Shown piece by piece: positions 40,852 to 52,461 of a stretch of 64,000 nt of DNA (positions within the stretch are counted from its first letter, which is position 1; every line of letters begins with the position of its first letter). This DNA is from Paramacrobiotus metropolitanus. Lineage: Eukaryota; Tardigrada; Eutardigrada; Parachela; Macrobiotidae. The notes under the pieces are model-generated. The model was given only the letters and a program-made list of their open reading frames with translations, made no database searches and was not told where the DNA came from. The stretch is taken from the NCBI RefSeq assembly GCF_019649055.1, contig NW_026570287.1:372001-436000 (forward strand), in the 5' to 3' direction. The translations under genes were made by a program, and so were the position numbers.

Positions 40852-43800
40852 ATGCCAGGTAACCCATGGAAGCATGGTTCCACGATTTTTCGTGATTATG
40901 CCAAAACTTTCGGCCAAAAATTCGCGGAAGCCACTATTGAAGGTCTGAACGGGCTTAGCGTTGGCATCGATGTTATTCCTTTAAAAGCAAAAAAATCAGG
41001 TGAGCATGCTGCAAGCCTTTGCAGGAATAAAGTTATGGTTTTTGCTTGCATCATTTGGTTTTTGGATTTGTTTCAAACACTTTTCAGAAAAAATGTATCG
41101 CGCCATTAGCCCGGAGGACGACCGGATGCGAGTGAATTTTCGATTTGCTGGCCAGCGAGGCAACCGGCGAGCAGCTAGCAGTGCTTCGTCTAACCAACAT
41201 TTCGGAAGATCTCATACGCAGCCAAACCAGGCATTTCCAGGAGATTCACGGAGATCTGCGGCTGGTGATCACTATTCTCACAACTACGGACAGCCGAGAT
41301 TTGGAGGAAGCCACCGTGGAGGCTCAAGCAATGTACGTTAAATGGTTCAAACTGAGTCATTGACTGTTAGTTACTCTGGTACAACATAAATTGCACTTCT
41401 TTCTTACTTTTAGTTAGCTATACTTACCATTAGCACGATCTTGTTTATTATTTTTATTTCAATAATCTTGTTTATACTCGTAGTAAACTTTGCTTGTTTG
41501 GTAGGATATTCTGTAAATTTGGTACTGATTGTCAACTTAGAGGATACAAATGCATATAGATATTACCTTGTTAAACTTGTTTACTTTTTGCACACTGACA
41601 TTTTTATGCATGTTTGTGTCATTATGTACGTTTGGTGTTATATGTTGCTCTATGGATAGGTATTCGAGTATGGACCGTCTGGTGGAAGCGACTTTTCTTC
41701 TCCTTCGACATCTGGGCATCAAGAACGTGGCCATGCTCCGCAGCATCCAAAAGGGCTGCGTGGCAAAGCTGCCGCTGATTACTGGAGAAACTATGGTCGC
41801 ATGAAGAAGGCTGAAAAAATTGCCAATGGGACATGTACGAAAAATCCGAAAAAGGACAGGAGTGCTGAAGTAAGTGTTGAAGGCAGGATTGCTGAAGTGC
41901 TGTGAAAATGCATGGTTACTTACTTGTGTAATTTGTTGATTTGGGGAAAACCTTACTTTCAAAATTTTGTCGAGCATTGTGACTACAAGTACAGTATTTC
42001 TAGGTTGTTGTAGGGTTTGTTGTAGTGAGCCTCGAATGTTGCAGGCTGTATTTAATTAAGTGACTGTAGGCTGTAGCTCACTGAATTCACTGATGTTGGC
42101 TTACCATATCTGTAGCTTCTTCGAATGCAAATTCCTAGCAAGGATGTAGGGAGTCTGAAGCGAATTTTGAAAGCTTTTCGTGAAAATCCTTTACCCGTTC
42201 TAAACAAACCAAAGATGCAACCTAAACCAAAGCCTGCATGCATAACAATTGACGAAACGGACGACGGAGACGTTATTACCAGCTGGCAAGAAGAGGAGGT
42301 CGAAGAACTGGAAGAAATTTTTGATATTGCCGATGCTAAAGGCGAAGAAGAAAATTTGAATTCTGTGACACCCCTTTCTGCTGAAGTTCTCAGTAGCCTC
42401 AGCGCGGATATCTATCACGACTGGCAGAAAAAGCAGCGCACTGATGCGTATCATAATATGCTGAGCTTCCGAAAAAAGCTACCAGCTTATATAGCGAAAG
42501 AGGTACGTCGTTTATCTCTTGCTTTCTAAATAAGTATAACTAAAAATTTTGTTTTCTGATGATCACGGCTGACCAGTACATAATGCTGTTGAGCGAAGTA
42601 AGTAATATTTGTTTGTGCGTTGTGCCTTATAGCATTTGCTGAAGACTGTTCAGGATAACCAGGTCTGCGTTGTAAGTGGGGAAACGGGATGTGGGAAAAC
42701 TACGCAAGTAAGTTCTTCAATCTATTTGATCTGCCTGCTACAACCAATAACCTCCACAATCCTTTTGAATATTGTTTACAGCTGCCTCAGTTAATATTGG
42801 ATGATTATATCTCGCGCCATGAGGGGGCTTCATGCAGGGTTGTATGTACGCAACCGCGGCGAATCAGTGCGATTTCGGTAACTCAAAACTCAAAACAGTA
42901 ACTCAAAATTTAAGTTTAAATCTTGTTCCTCATATTAATACTGGGATTTATTATTTTTGAATTAGGCTGGTGTGATTTTGGTACTGTCGAACTGGTCTTA
43001 CTATGACAATTCAGAATTGTTGGGGAAGAGCACATAAGCTAGACTTTCAGGTCATGAATTTGATTTTCAGGTATCGGAGCGTATTGCCAAAGAGCGTGCA
43101 GAGAATCTTGGCGAGTCAGTTGGCTACCAGATTCGCTTAGAAAAGTAAGGTTTTGAATTTTTGCGGCTCTTTAAATTCATTCCCATTGTTCCAAGAATGT
43201 CATGTAAATTTTACTAATAATTAGGAGATTATCTCGGGAGCGTGGATCCATTTTGATGTGTACCACGGGGATACTGTTGCAGTGGCTGAGCAGTAATCGG
43301 TTCGTAAATATTTTTTCTTGGTTCGACTTTATTAAAGTCGTTAGTTATTCTCAAATCTTGCAAACAGAAATCTCGAAGGGATTTCCCACATCATTGTCGA
43401 TGAAATCCACGAGCAGGACGTTCTGTCTGATTTTTTGCTGATCATTTTGAAAGATCTCCTTCCGATCCGGCCTACCTTGAAAATTATTCTGATGTCTGCT
43501 ACTATTAACGCTCAAAAATTCAGCGATTACTTTGGTAAATACTAAATCACATTCGAACCGAAGTGCGTATCTGGTGTTGAATTCATTTTTATTGTTATTC
43601 TATAGGCGGATGCCCATTGGTAGAGATTCCTGGGCGAATTTTTCCGGTTCAAGAACATTTTCTGGAAGATGTGCTGGCTCTGACGAAGTCTGTGTCAAAG
43701 AAAACTTCATTTTAAAACGGTGTTCACTATTTTTCATTCTAGTTATCACCCCCCTCAGGACAGAAGAGATTATCGTCGTCGGCATGCGAATTATGACCAC

Positions 43801-46550
43801 ACTAAGGAGGAATTTTTGTGTAAAATAAGGTGAGAAAAATCTTACATGTACGGTAGTTAAATGGTAGTTGCATTCAACGGAAAACGACCGTTTTAGACAA
43901 ACGCACCCCCGACATGTTTACGACGCCATACAGGATTTTTCGGATCGCCAAATCGACTACGAGTTAATCAACACTCTTGTGCGGCACATCCATCGCAAGT
44001 TTCCTTTGGTATGATAATACGTGCAACGTTGCTTGCCTATTGATAGATCCAGTTTTTCGTCCTAGTTTTTTTTTATTTTTTTGGTGACTGTCGAACTTTT
44101 ATCAAGTCGAGCTTCCGTTCGCCAGTGCATTCAGTATGCATTTTCTTTTTATGAAGAACGGCGCTAAATTTTAATGAAGATTATGGTCCCTTTAATACTT
44201 ACTGGTTTTTAGCATTAACTTTTATTTTTCAGGATGAAGCAGTTTTGATTTTTCTACCCGGCTGGGAAGATATTCGGAAAATGAATACTTTGCTGGAAAG
44301 CTGTTTTAGTGCTAACTCAATGCTGATTATTCCGCTGCATTCGATGATTCCCACGGTTGATCAGCGAGTCGTATTTGACCGCCCAGTTGGTCGTCGAAAG
44401 GTCGTTGTGGCTACATCCATTGCGGAAACTAGGTATCGTAAATTTTCGAAACTTTCTGTGCGCCCTTTTCCTACCGGTTCCTATTTTAGTATCACGATCG
44501 ATGATGTCGTACATGTGATTGACACTGGAAAAATAAAAGCGAAGCATTTCGACGTGGAGAAAAATATCAGCACATTGACCCCTCAGTGGGTGTCTGTATC
44601 TAATGCCAGACAACGAAAAGGGAGAGCGGGAAGGTACGTACTCATGTTTTGCTTTTACGTTAAAATAATTACGTAAATACCATTAGTGTTCTTTTTCTTT
44701 TTTCCGTTGTGCGAGATTTCTGTTGAATATTACTAAAAATGTGTTTCACAGAGTGACGAGTGGCCATTGCTATCGGCTGTACACTTCTCACCAATTTGGG
44801 AAGTTTTCGCCCTATCCTCTTCCGGAAATTCAGCGCACACCATTGGAAGAGCTGTGTCTTCAATTGAAGGTTTGAAACATGAATGTTACTAATTAGCAGA
44901 TTTTACAAGTTTTAATTTTACATTGGATATGCTCGTATACCTCCAACATATGTGCTGGTATGTACTGTGGTCATCAAATTACATTTTGCAGCTCCTTCGC
45001 TTGGGTAAGGTTAGCCCATTTCTGCAGAAGGCGATGGAACCTCCGTCTGAACAGGCCATTCAGAACGCCCTGGATCTACTGATGCACATTGTATGCGCGC
45101 ATATTTTACTGATTTGTTAACTTGTAGTTATGCCTTCGTCTTGTTACCAGGAAGCTTTGGATGACAAAGAACAATTAACATCACTTGGAAATCTTTTGGC
45201 GCGCATGCCGGTTCCTCCGCAGTTGGGAAAAATGATGTACTTGGCGTGCATTTTTGGGTGTCTTAATCCGGTGTTGAATATCTGTGCGGCATTGAGCTAT
45301 CGTGATCCATTTACTGCTCCTTTGGGGAAGGAACAAGAGGCTCAAGCGGCAAAGAATGCATTCGGTGAAAATTGTAACGGCGATCATCTATTAGTGCACA
45401 ATGCTTTGGAGGTAAGTTTCCACCTTTGGAAATAGCCGGTTTTTATTTCATGCCTTTTGACAGCAAGCGAGTTTTACCTTCAGGCTTATAAGGCGGCAGT
45501 GGATCGAAGAGAGGATTTGCGGGATTTTTGCTGGGATAATTATATGTTTCCATCAACCTGCAGGGTATTAGTATTTGAATCAATTTGTGTAATCAGATCT
45601 TCAGTGTTCGTATGTTGTTTTAGCAAATTTTAAAAATGAAAGGCCAGTTCGCCCGCATTCTCCATGAGTCGGGATTTTTGCGGTCATTTGATTTGTACGA
45701 TCCGCACGCCAATCGAAATTCTGGTGAGCTGCAGAACTTTTCAGAACTATTTAAGGTCGAAAGCTCTGTGGTTAAGTGTAACCCTTTTTTTGTAACTGAT
45801 TCGTAAAATTTCGAGGCAAAGCGTTTCTTTTTTTAGATAACTATGCGGTTGTTCGTTCTGTCATTGCCGGTGGACTGTATCCCAATCTGGGTAGGCTCCG
45901 ACCAGTTAAACATAAGAAGCAGACGTAAGTTAAACGGAGGATATTGAATATGACTGTATAAGTGGAGCTGTTACTCCATGGCCGGGGCCCGGGAGTGTAA
46001 TCAGTAGAAATGATATCTTCCCTTTTGATTGTTCATCTTTTTCAGACCACGGATTATGGTGTCGGAGGAGGAAATCGTTAGCGTACATCCAAAAAGTTGT
46101 TTTTCCCCTGGAGGAGTCGCCAATGGAGTTTATGGACCGGCAGTCTTCTTTGAAAAGATGAAAACAACATCACTCTTCGCTTACGATTTGAGTGTGGTGT
46201 CGCCTGTGGCAGCCTTTCTCTTCGCCAAAGCTGTACTTTTGGTAGCACGTGAGGTGCGTATTTAATCTGGATGAAAGTAGAGCAAACTGTAATTCGGCGT
46301 AGTGCCACTAAATTTAAGCCTGGTGTTTTTTTTTCAGAAAAGGGATGCGAACGATATGACGGTAGTCATCGACGAGCGATTGGAAATAGGCAAAACCAAT
46401 CAGGAAACGTTCGAGCTTTTATGCGAACTGAAAACAGCGTTCCATGATGTCTTGCTGCATATTTTTGAATCTCCTGCTCGGACGGAGGTGATGAATGCCG
46501 AAGCGCGAGCGTTGGTGGAGACAGTCTCTGGTCTCATGGAAAATATGTGA
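40852..46550 (+). CDS. DHX36: DHX36-like DEAH-box helicase, copy 2 (intact)
   Basis: A complete paralogue of the gene at 30550-36555. Exons: 40852-40999, 41088-41332, 41660-41869, 42116-42502, 42633-42707, 42782-42877, 43071-43144, 43225-43299, 43368-43534, 43606-43687, 43743-43829, 43897-44008, 44233-44432, 44490-44633, 44752-44869, 44992-45090, 45151-45411, 45484-45564, 45624-45723, 45837-45924, 46046-46253, 46338-46550; 1089 residues. The N terminus is basic and Gly/Ser/His-rich ([12 protein letters not shown]), followed by the DHX36-specific-motif-like [19 protein letters not shown]. Then come Walker [58 protein letters not shown], the helicase-associated domain ([13 protein letters not shown]) and VHPKS near the C terminus. 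The core exons have the same lengths as in copy 1 (75, 96, 74, 75, 167, 82, 200, 144, 118, 99, 261, 100). The first 49-residue exon has no family match, and an alternative start is ATG 41094. Confidence 0.93.
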
Positions 46551-47048
46551 AGCTTGCCCAATTTGCATGATTGGGTGTAATAATGAAAGTTTGGGGTTTT
46601 TTATGCAATTTTTTGCAGTAGTTTATAATTGTGAGTGCTTCAGTTGTGTACCAGCCCTCTTTGTACCGGTATGATTGGACTGAGGATCATTGCTGTGCCA
46701 CATTGTGATCTTTCTGCGATGTTACTGTACTGAATTTGATGTAATGCTATCCGAGCTGAAGACAATTAACGAAAGAAAATTATGGTGAATTTACCAAAAG
46801 GCAATCTTATGCATTTCCAACTAGTAAATGCAGAGTGGTAATCGATAATCTAAAAGATCACAGTAGAAGATCACAACAATGCAAAATATTTAAGGCCAGA
46901 AAAAGAAATTATAATAAATGCAATCATAATAACATTTAGTAAAAAAATCGCTTACAATTATTTCACCGGAGTCTAAAAATTCGAGTAGCAAGCTTTCCAA
47001 ATACAAACTACTCGCGCTTTTAATGAAAAAAGCAGTGCTCAAAACAAA
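46551..47048. other. Intergenic, convergent 3' ends of helicase copy 2 and TPK1
   Basis: AT-rich, no gene. It presumably holds the 3' untranslated regions of the two converging genes. Confidence 0.45.
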
Positions 47049-47867
47049 TCACATCGAATCGGTAGCAGGCTTCTTCAGCGTCATGGTCCATAGCAGTGGC
47101 TTATCCGTTTCGATAAACACGACATCCGCCACAATTTCATTGCTGGTACTGATCAGTTCACCAAACTCCATAATCTGGTCCGACAAATCCCACTTCAAGC
47201 CCTTCGTGGTGACGCGTGTCGGTCCACTCAGTGGAATGAGTCCACAGTACGGCCCCTCCAACCCGACATCCACCATCAGTTCACAGCGTCCCGGCTGCAC
47301 CACACACTGCATATCCGCTCCGGAGACCATAAACACCGGCAGATTGGTGATGGTCTGCGCCCGGATCAGAGTATTCACCCCGGCCATCAGATGATCAAAC
47401 CGACCCGTTCCGCTGTAGAACGCCACGATGGCCTCAGCAGGCAGACTGCGGGCCGTGATCTCTTTGGCGGCGATGCGCAGGGCTTTGGTGAAATCCGTCT
47501 CATTCTGGTCTTCCGTGTAGATCACGCGGGTGGGGGGATGCGCGCGGTAGAAGGCCAGCACCTCGGGCCGGATCGAATCGAAATCCCCCGAGACAATATC
47601 GGGATGGATGGCGTCAGTGGGCTGGCTGTGGTCGCCGGCGCTGAGTGATGATGTCGTGAGATCGTAGAAGAAATTGGCGCCGCTATCGGCGGCGCAACGC
47701 AGCACGGAGTTGCGCAGTAGGGAATGGATGGCGGATTTCTGTGTGGATTGGTCTTCGGGTGAATAGACCGTGTGGAGGACGATGAGGGCGATCTTGGAGT
47801 GGGATGGCAGGAGGCAGTTTAGTAAACGCATGCGCTTAGCTGCAGGAATGGATGCTGCGGTAGACAT
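47049..47867 (-). CDS. TPK1: Thiamine pyrophosphokinase
   Basis: It transfers pyrophosphate from ATP to thiamine to make the coenzyme thiamine diphosphate. A single uninterrupted exon encodes 272 residues (human 243). Landmarks: CAADSGANFFYDLT, the catalytic acidic motif SGDFDSIRPEV, TEDQNETDFTKAL, GRFDHLMAGVNTL, and the C-terminal thiamine-binding domain with QPGRCELMVDVGLEGPYCGL, TTKGLKWDLSD, ISTSNE and ETDKPLLWTM. The sequence looks GC-richer than its neighbours, and it is the only long gene here without an intron apart from the short GNPNAT1. That would fit a retrocopy or simple intron loss. The start is the ATG at 47867; about 25 extra residues precede the family core. Confidence 0.95.
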   Translation of the reverse strand: MSTAASIPAAKRMRLLNCLLPSHSKIALIVLHTVYSPEDQSTQKSAIHSLLRNSVLRCAADSGANFFYDLTTSSLSAGDHSQPTDAIHPDIVSGDFDSIRPEVLAFYRAHPPTRVIYTEDQNETDFTKALRIAAKEITARSLPAEAIVAFYSGTGRFDHLMAGVNTLIRAQTITNLPVFMVSGADMQCVVQPGRCELMVDVGLEGPYCGLIPLSGPTRVTTKGLKWDLSDQIMEFGELISTSNEIVADVVFIETDKPLLWTMTLKKPATDSM

Positions 47868-48038
47868 GTGTGCTAGTGGTATTGCAAGCAGAGAAAGGAC
47901 TCGATGCGCCAGTGTGCGGTATGATAAGAATTAAGAGCTGCTGAATTCAAGCAGCTACGAAGCCCATGCTAACCATAAGCTGCTAACGCGTGCATGCTCC
48001 GAAAATTTCATACAAACAGAAGACATTTAAGTTTTAAC
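47868..48038. other. TPK1 upstream region
   Basis: 171 bases between the TPK1 start and the foldback element. No motif recognised. Confidence 0.35.
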
Positions 48039-48659
48039 ATATGCCCCTTACTATATGCCCCGATAGCTTTTCGGGTGCGGAAAATGTGTGTGCCAAATGT
48101 CCTGCGCACTGGGCAACCCCTGCAGGTTCGGTATTTTTCGAAGCCTTCAGTTTCATTCAATCTGTTCAACCTATAGCTAAAAAAATGCAGAAAATACTTT
48201 TATTATGGAAAATAAAAAGTTTGAAAGTAAAAAGTTTTCGGAGAAACGAGATATCAACGTCTTAAATAAATTGCAGTTAGCATACAAATTACAAGTCTAT
48301 GGCAAACTGCCCCGTAGAGGCGTATGTTAAACGCAAAAAGCGTTAATCGTTGATATCTCGCTTCTCCGAAAACGTTTTACAAACTTTCTATTTTCCTATT
48401 ATTTTTTCCTGCATTTTTAAGCTATAGCCTCTACAGATTGGACGTAACTAAAGGCTTTCTAGAGGGCAGTAGTATTACAGTAAAAAAATTCTTTAAAATT
48501 GCAAAGAGTGAAGCGAACAGCAAGATTTTTGAATCTGGCGCAGCACCCGTGGGTGGCATGCGATAGCGACAACTTCGGCACGCAAACCGAGCGCGCACCT
48601 GCTTCGCACATCGATTTTAAAATGCTAAAAAGCTGTCACGGCATAGGTAAGGGGCATAT
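48039..48659. mobile_element. Foldback/MITE-like palindromic element
   Basis: The outer ends are inverted (ATATGCCCCTTAC at 48039 and its complement ending at 48659). A long imperfect palindrome lies inside: arm 48141-48259 pairs with 48348-48457, sharing for example TTTTCGGAGAA, GAGATATCAACG and CTATAGCT. About 90 unique bases sit at the centre. TTTAAC occurs directly beside the left end (48033-48038) and one base past the right end (48661-48666), a possible target duplication. There is no open frame of note. Confidence 0.75.
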
Positions 48660-48901
48660 ATTTAACTGCGCACAACAGTGACAACACATCCACAGTCTGC
48701 ACCAACAATTTTTGCAAATTAAGTGCGTTTTTAAAGAGATCGCATGCGGTTATGCAAAATACACATTCTGCAATCAAGTTTTTGCAAGTAATGCTTGCTG
48801 ATAAATAATGCTAGCTCATCGTCAGTAGTCAATATAAAACAGATACGATATATAGTGCACTTCAGCACACGTACAGATAACAATATTTTATTTAAATAAC
48901 A

Positions 48902-49340
48902 ATGTTATTTTTCGGGATGATGCAATTCTTCCCGCCGGTTGCTGGTATGTTAATCCTGGGAAAAACAACAGAAGCTTTTTATGAAGTGCCGTACTTACTG
49001 TTGTTCAAACACAGGAGATTGTAGTTGTACAAGTAAGAAATTCGTTTATTTTACACTTCGTTTATTCGTTTATTTGAAGTTCGTTTATTTTACGCTTTCC
49101 ACGCGGAATGGAAATCCGAAATCAGTTTTGCAAAACTGCAAGCAGGGTGACAAAATCATTCGACGTCGATCAGCTGCTTTATTATACTAAAAAATTTTGT
49201 TCGCAGATCTGAATTATCCAAATAAAATTATATTGGAGCTTGCCGGCAAAAGCGTTATCCGCGTGCTCCTCACAGAGTGCAAAATAATCCTGATTTTGGC
49301 CATATTTTTAAAGACCAGTGTTATTAAAAGGGCGAAATAG
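48902..49340 (+). CDS. Weak candidate: small secreted-type protein
   Basis: ATG 48902 opens a hydrophobic 14-codon exon (MLFFGMMQFFPPVA) ending in a phase-1 donor GTATGT at 48945. Its length (43 bases) and phase equal those of exon 1 of the chitin-binding gene at 51216. It can join in phase to an 18-base exon (49015-49032; DCSCT) and then to 49207-49340, ending at TAG; 64 residues. TATAAAA lies at about 48833, 70 bases upstream. The 3' end overlaps the last exon of the opposite-strand gene by 17 bases. The second half has no recognised family and could be chance. Confidence 0.28.
49041..49095. repeat. TTCGTTTATT short repeat cluster
   Basis: Four closely spaced copies of (T)TCGTTTATT occur within 55 bases, in a non-coding stretch (an intron of the weak candidate gene at 48902). 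Confidence 0.7.
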
Positions 49341-50547
49341 TTGAGCCGCTCATAGTGCTGACGGTATCATCAAAAGGATTGTCACCAAAATCAGACATAC
49401 CTGAAATAAAACAAATTTTTTTAAAATAAAAATATGGACGGTCAGAGTTTTTATATCTTACTCTCATTTCAGTATTCAGTACGTATTATTGCTTACCATC
49501 GATCATCTGACATTTGACCTTTCTTTTAAAATTGCATGCCTTGATTTTGACATCGTAGATCATATTTCCTGGGCAATCCAGCTCCGTGAATGAGCCTTTG
49601 TCACACTAGTAACAAATTACGAGAACAATAAGCATTCGAATATTTCCAAACACAGTTCAGTCTTTTCAAACAAAAGGCAAATGTCTTTAGGAGTTGGTAA
49701 ATCGCCGTGGAGAAAGCCGCAACATTAAAAAATGTACAACATATAGATATGCTCTATACCGGCCGCGAACTGAATTTATATCGTGCAGTAGTACAGTAAA
49801 CAAAATCATACTATGGATACAGTATCGTATTTTTTCGTATTCATATCCCTAACAAAACTTGGACAAAATTAGATGCGTATTAAGCTGCTATCAGAAAAAG
49901 TGTCCAAGCGCTGGCACAAACATATCGATTTCGGATTTGATGAACTTACTATAAGGTATGAACTGCAGGAAAAAGGATGCCGAAAAGTGTAGTCCCCGAT
50001 TGCACAAATTTGCCGTAATAGTAGTTCTTTACCGCTAATCTGACGCTTGCTTCGTAGAGAATTTGGGAATGCAATAGCTGAAAAGAAACGTTATTGACTG
50101 ATGTTCATCGCGGATACTTCATGAATTTACTAAGGAAAAACTGCAATCTTTTCTTATAGCTTCCAAAAAGTATTATGTAGTTGCTTTAAGGTAAATGTTA
50201 GCTGAACCAAAAATAAAAATTATTGTTTGACTAATTTTATTTACGTTTGACTGTTTACCAAATGCAATCCTAGGTAGCAATTTGATAGTAACATTAGAAG
50301 TCATTGCGAAAGCGGTATGTAAAATATATTTATTGGGAAGATCGCATATTTATGTACAGCAAACGTTGGAACCGTATATAGATATGTTGCTCGTGTTACA
50401 GTAATTGTTATTTTTGTCATAACCCTTAGCAAAATCAGCAGAAAATTAAAGTATTTCTCAGTTTTATTTGCAAAATATTTTACCTGAATGTAGAATAGCT
50501 GCGATTATTAGTAAGGAAAGCCATAATGAAACAAGTAATTTGGCCAT
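49324..50547 (-). CDS. Secreted single-domain chitin-binding (peritrophin-type) protein, copy A
   Basis: Probably binds chitin in cuticle or gut lining. Exons on the minus strand: 50547-50484, 50077-49950, 49605-49497, 49400-49324; 125 residues. Exon 1 encodes a signal peptide (MAKLLVSLWLSLLIIAA). The ChtBD2 domain spans exons 2-3 with six cysteines in the family order: RQIC, HPFSC, CDKGSFTELDCPGNMIYD, KACNF, RKVKC. The last exon is acidic and Ser/Thr-rich (SDFGDNPFDD). Exon 3 is 109 bases in both this gene and its plus-strand paralogue, and all intron phases agree, which is how the gene was recovered. No single exon is long enough to stand out alone. A candidate TATA (TAATAAAATAC, minus strand) lies near 50600. 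Confidence 0.82.
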
Positions 50548-51215
50548 TGTCCAGTTACAACTGGTAAAGGATCATCAAGAAACTGTATTTTATTAGCCAG
50601 GAAAGCAACGTGTTTATAGTCAAGATAATCGCTAACAAGTAACAACCGGTAATAACACCGGTGCTGTTTGTCAGATGAAAAGTAGTTATCTGGGTATATA
50701 AGTCAGTAAGTTCAAGCTGGTTGTATGTAATCCAAGAAAAGTATGTGTTGTGTTAATCGCTTAATAAGCATCAGATTGCTTCAGGACAAACTAATGAGTA
50801 ACACACATACAATCTGCAAATTAACGTACGAATAAAACGTACGGGTACATTTCATAGTCGAATTTTATGCCGTGGCTTTCAAATTCCAAACCGCATGATA
50901 AAAACTATTCAAGAGTAATTATTGTTTAGCGATTTCACTGGCATTTACAGTATGAATGCTAGGCAGTTCTGCAAGCTGGAAGAAAATGACTTGGCTAAAA
51001 CAATCCAAAATGATTACAATAAGCAACAGTTGTGGCTGGCCGTGAAAGCACGAAGCCCTGGAGGAATTTGACATTAACCCACTTGCCAGTAAAACCAAAT
51101 AATGTTGCATACAATGAGCTCCAATACTGCAGTCGCATCTTTTGCCAGAAAAGCTCGAGAAGAGCCGCTTTGTGGATCCCTTTGCCGACAGATTAGCGGA
51201 AAAAAGCAACTAAAC
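50548..51215. promoter_or_regulatory. Divergent promoter region of the two chitin-binding genes
   Basis: 668 bases between the head-to-head paralogues. A plus-strand TATATAAG sits near 50695, about 520 bases before the plus-strand ATG, so it would need a long leader or a 5' non-coding exon. A minus-strand AT-rich box lies near 50600. No coding exon seen. Confidence 0.4.
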
Positions 51216-52125
51216 ATGCATAAATTTTTTTGGAGTTTTCTAGCCGTCACGGGATTCGGTAAGTTTATCTAAATTGCATATGCCGGTGCGTGATACAGTT
51301 ATTCTACAGATAATAACTTCGATATTTTTACTAGCAAAAACGCCCAATCACTGCGCTTATTATTTCCTTGTCTACTGCAGTTATGATTGTTTACGCAGTT
51401 TATTTTTCTAGCTATCGTTTTTTCTTTACCGCTATCAAAGGATGTCAATCATTCGAGACAAAAACGACAAGGGAGTCAGATGGATCCGCTGATGCGACGA
51501 GCATGCGATAATGTCGGAAACGATACGAAAGGAATAGCACCTCATCCTTATGCTTGCGGATCGTATTTACAAGTAGGATGTTGTACAACTTTACGCAATC
51601 TTATCGATGATATATTCGTCTTATTTTGCAGTGTTTTAATGGAACCTACTCAGAGATTGACTGTCCAGGAAATATGTTATTTAACATTAAAAAGAATACC
51701 TGCGATTTCCGCCGACTCGTCAAGTGTGCGGTAATAGACGGTAAGAAAACAGCGATAACAGTTGTTTAGTACATACAAAAATTAATTCTACTTCCTTGCT
51801 GCCGAAAATGTCTCTTTGACCTTGATACTCTCCTCCTCTCCTCCTGTGATAATCAATGTAATTGCATCAAAATTAATAATCGGCATTCTTAATTTAGAGC
51901 TGCCCGAGGTTATGCATGTTTGTTAATTTTGTTGTGATGTTTTCACAATGAATTGCCACCAAACTAGCTTAGTACATACATATTCATATATTTATGTCGC
52001 ACGATTCATTACAGTACGAGTGCGTTTGTTTCACTGCAGGAGTAGTCGGTGATCCTAACGATCCTAACTTTGGACCGGAAACACCTGTCCAAGTGGATCA
52101 TCCGCCTTTGACCAAATCCAAATAA
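51216..52125 (+). CDS. Secreted single-domain chitin-binding (peritrophin-type) protein, copy B
   Basis: Exons: 51216-51258, 51412-51572, 51632-51740, 52040-52125; 132 residues. A short signal peptide (MHKFFWSFLAVTG.. continuing AIVFSLPLS) is followed by a dibasic-rich segment (SRQKRQ) that could be a cleavage site. One ChtBD2 domain follows with six cysteines: RRAC, HPYAC, CFNGTYSEIDCPGNMLF, NTCDF, RLVKC. The acidic and Pro-rich tail is GDPNDPNFGPETP. It pairs with the divergent minus-strand gene at 49324-50547, sharing exon number, phases and the 109-base third exon. Expected outside the cell, bound to chitin. Confidence 0.88.
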
Positions 52126-52461
52126 AGATAAGAATTGCTAAATACATCTAAAGCGGGTTGGCCATTTATTCACAATCTCACACGATACGGGATTGTTGTG
52201 ATGGGAATTATTTTTACTTTTTTCAGTGATTTTCTTAGCGCTGATGTATCTTATGTTGTGCAGCAAGCTACTCCCAGCTCCCAAGTGCAAAAGCTAAGTT
52301 TCTAGAAATGGTTTAATAAACTGTGGATGCAAGACCTTCATCACCTGTTGATTGACGACACTAAAACTTTTGTAAATTCGTGTCGATAGGCATTATCGGT
52401 TTGAATAAAGCAAGCAAGGTATATAAAGCAATGTGCATAATTTATTTATTAGTTCGACGAT
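52126..52461. other. Convergent 3' ends of the chitin-binding gene and the protease
   Basis: 336 bases. AATAAA-type sequence just after the chitin-binding stop (52121-52126) and again near 52314. No gene. Confidence 0.45.
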
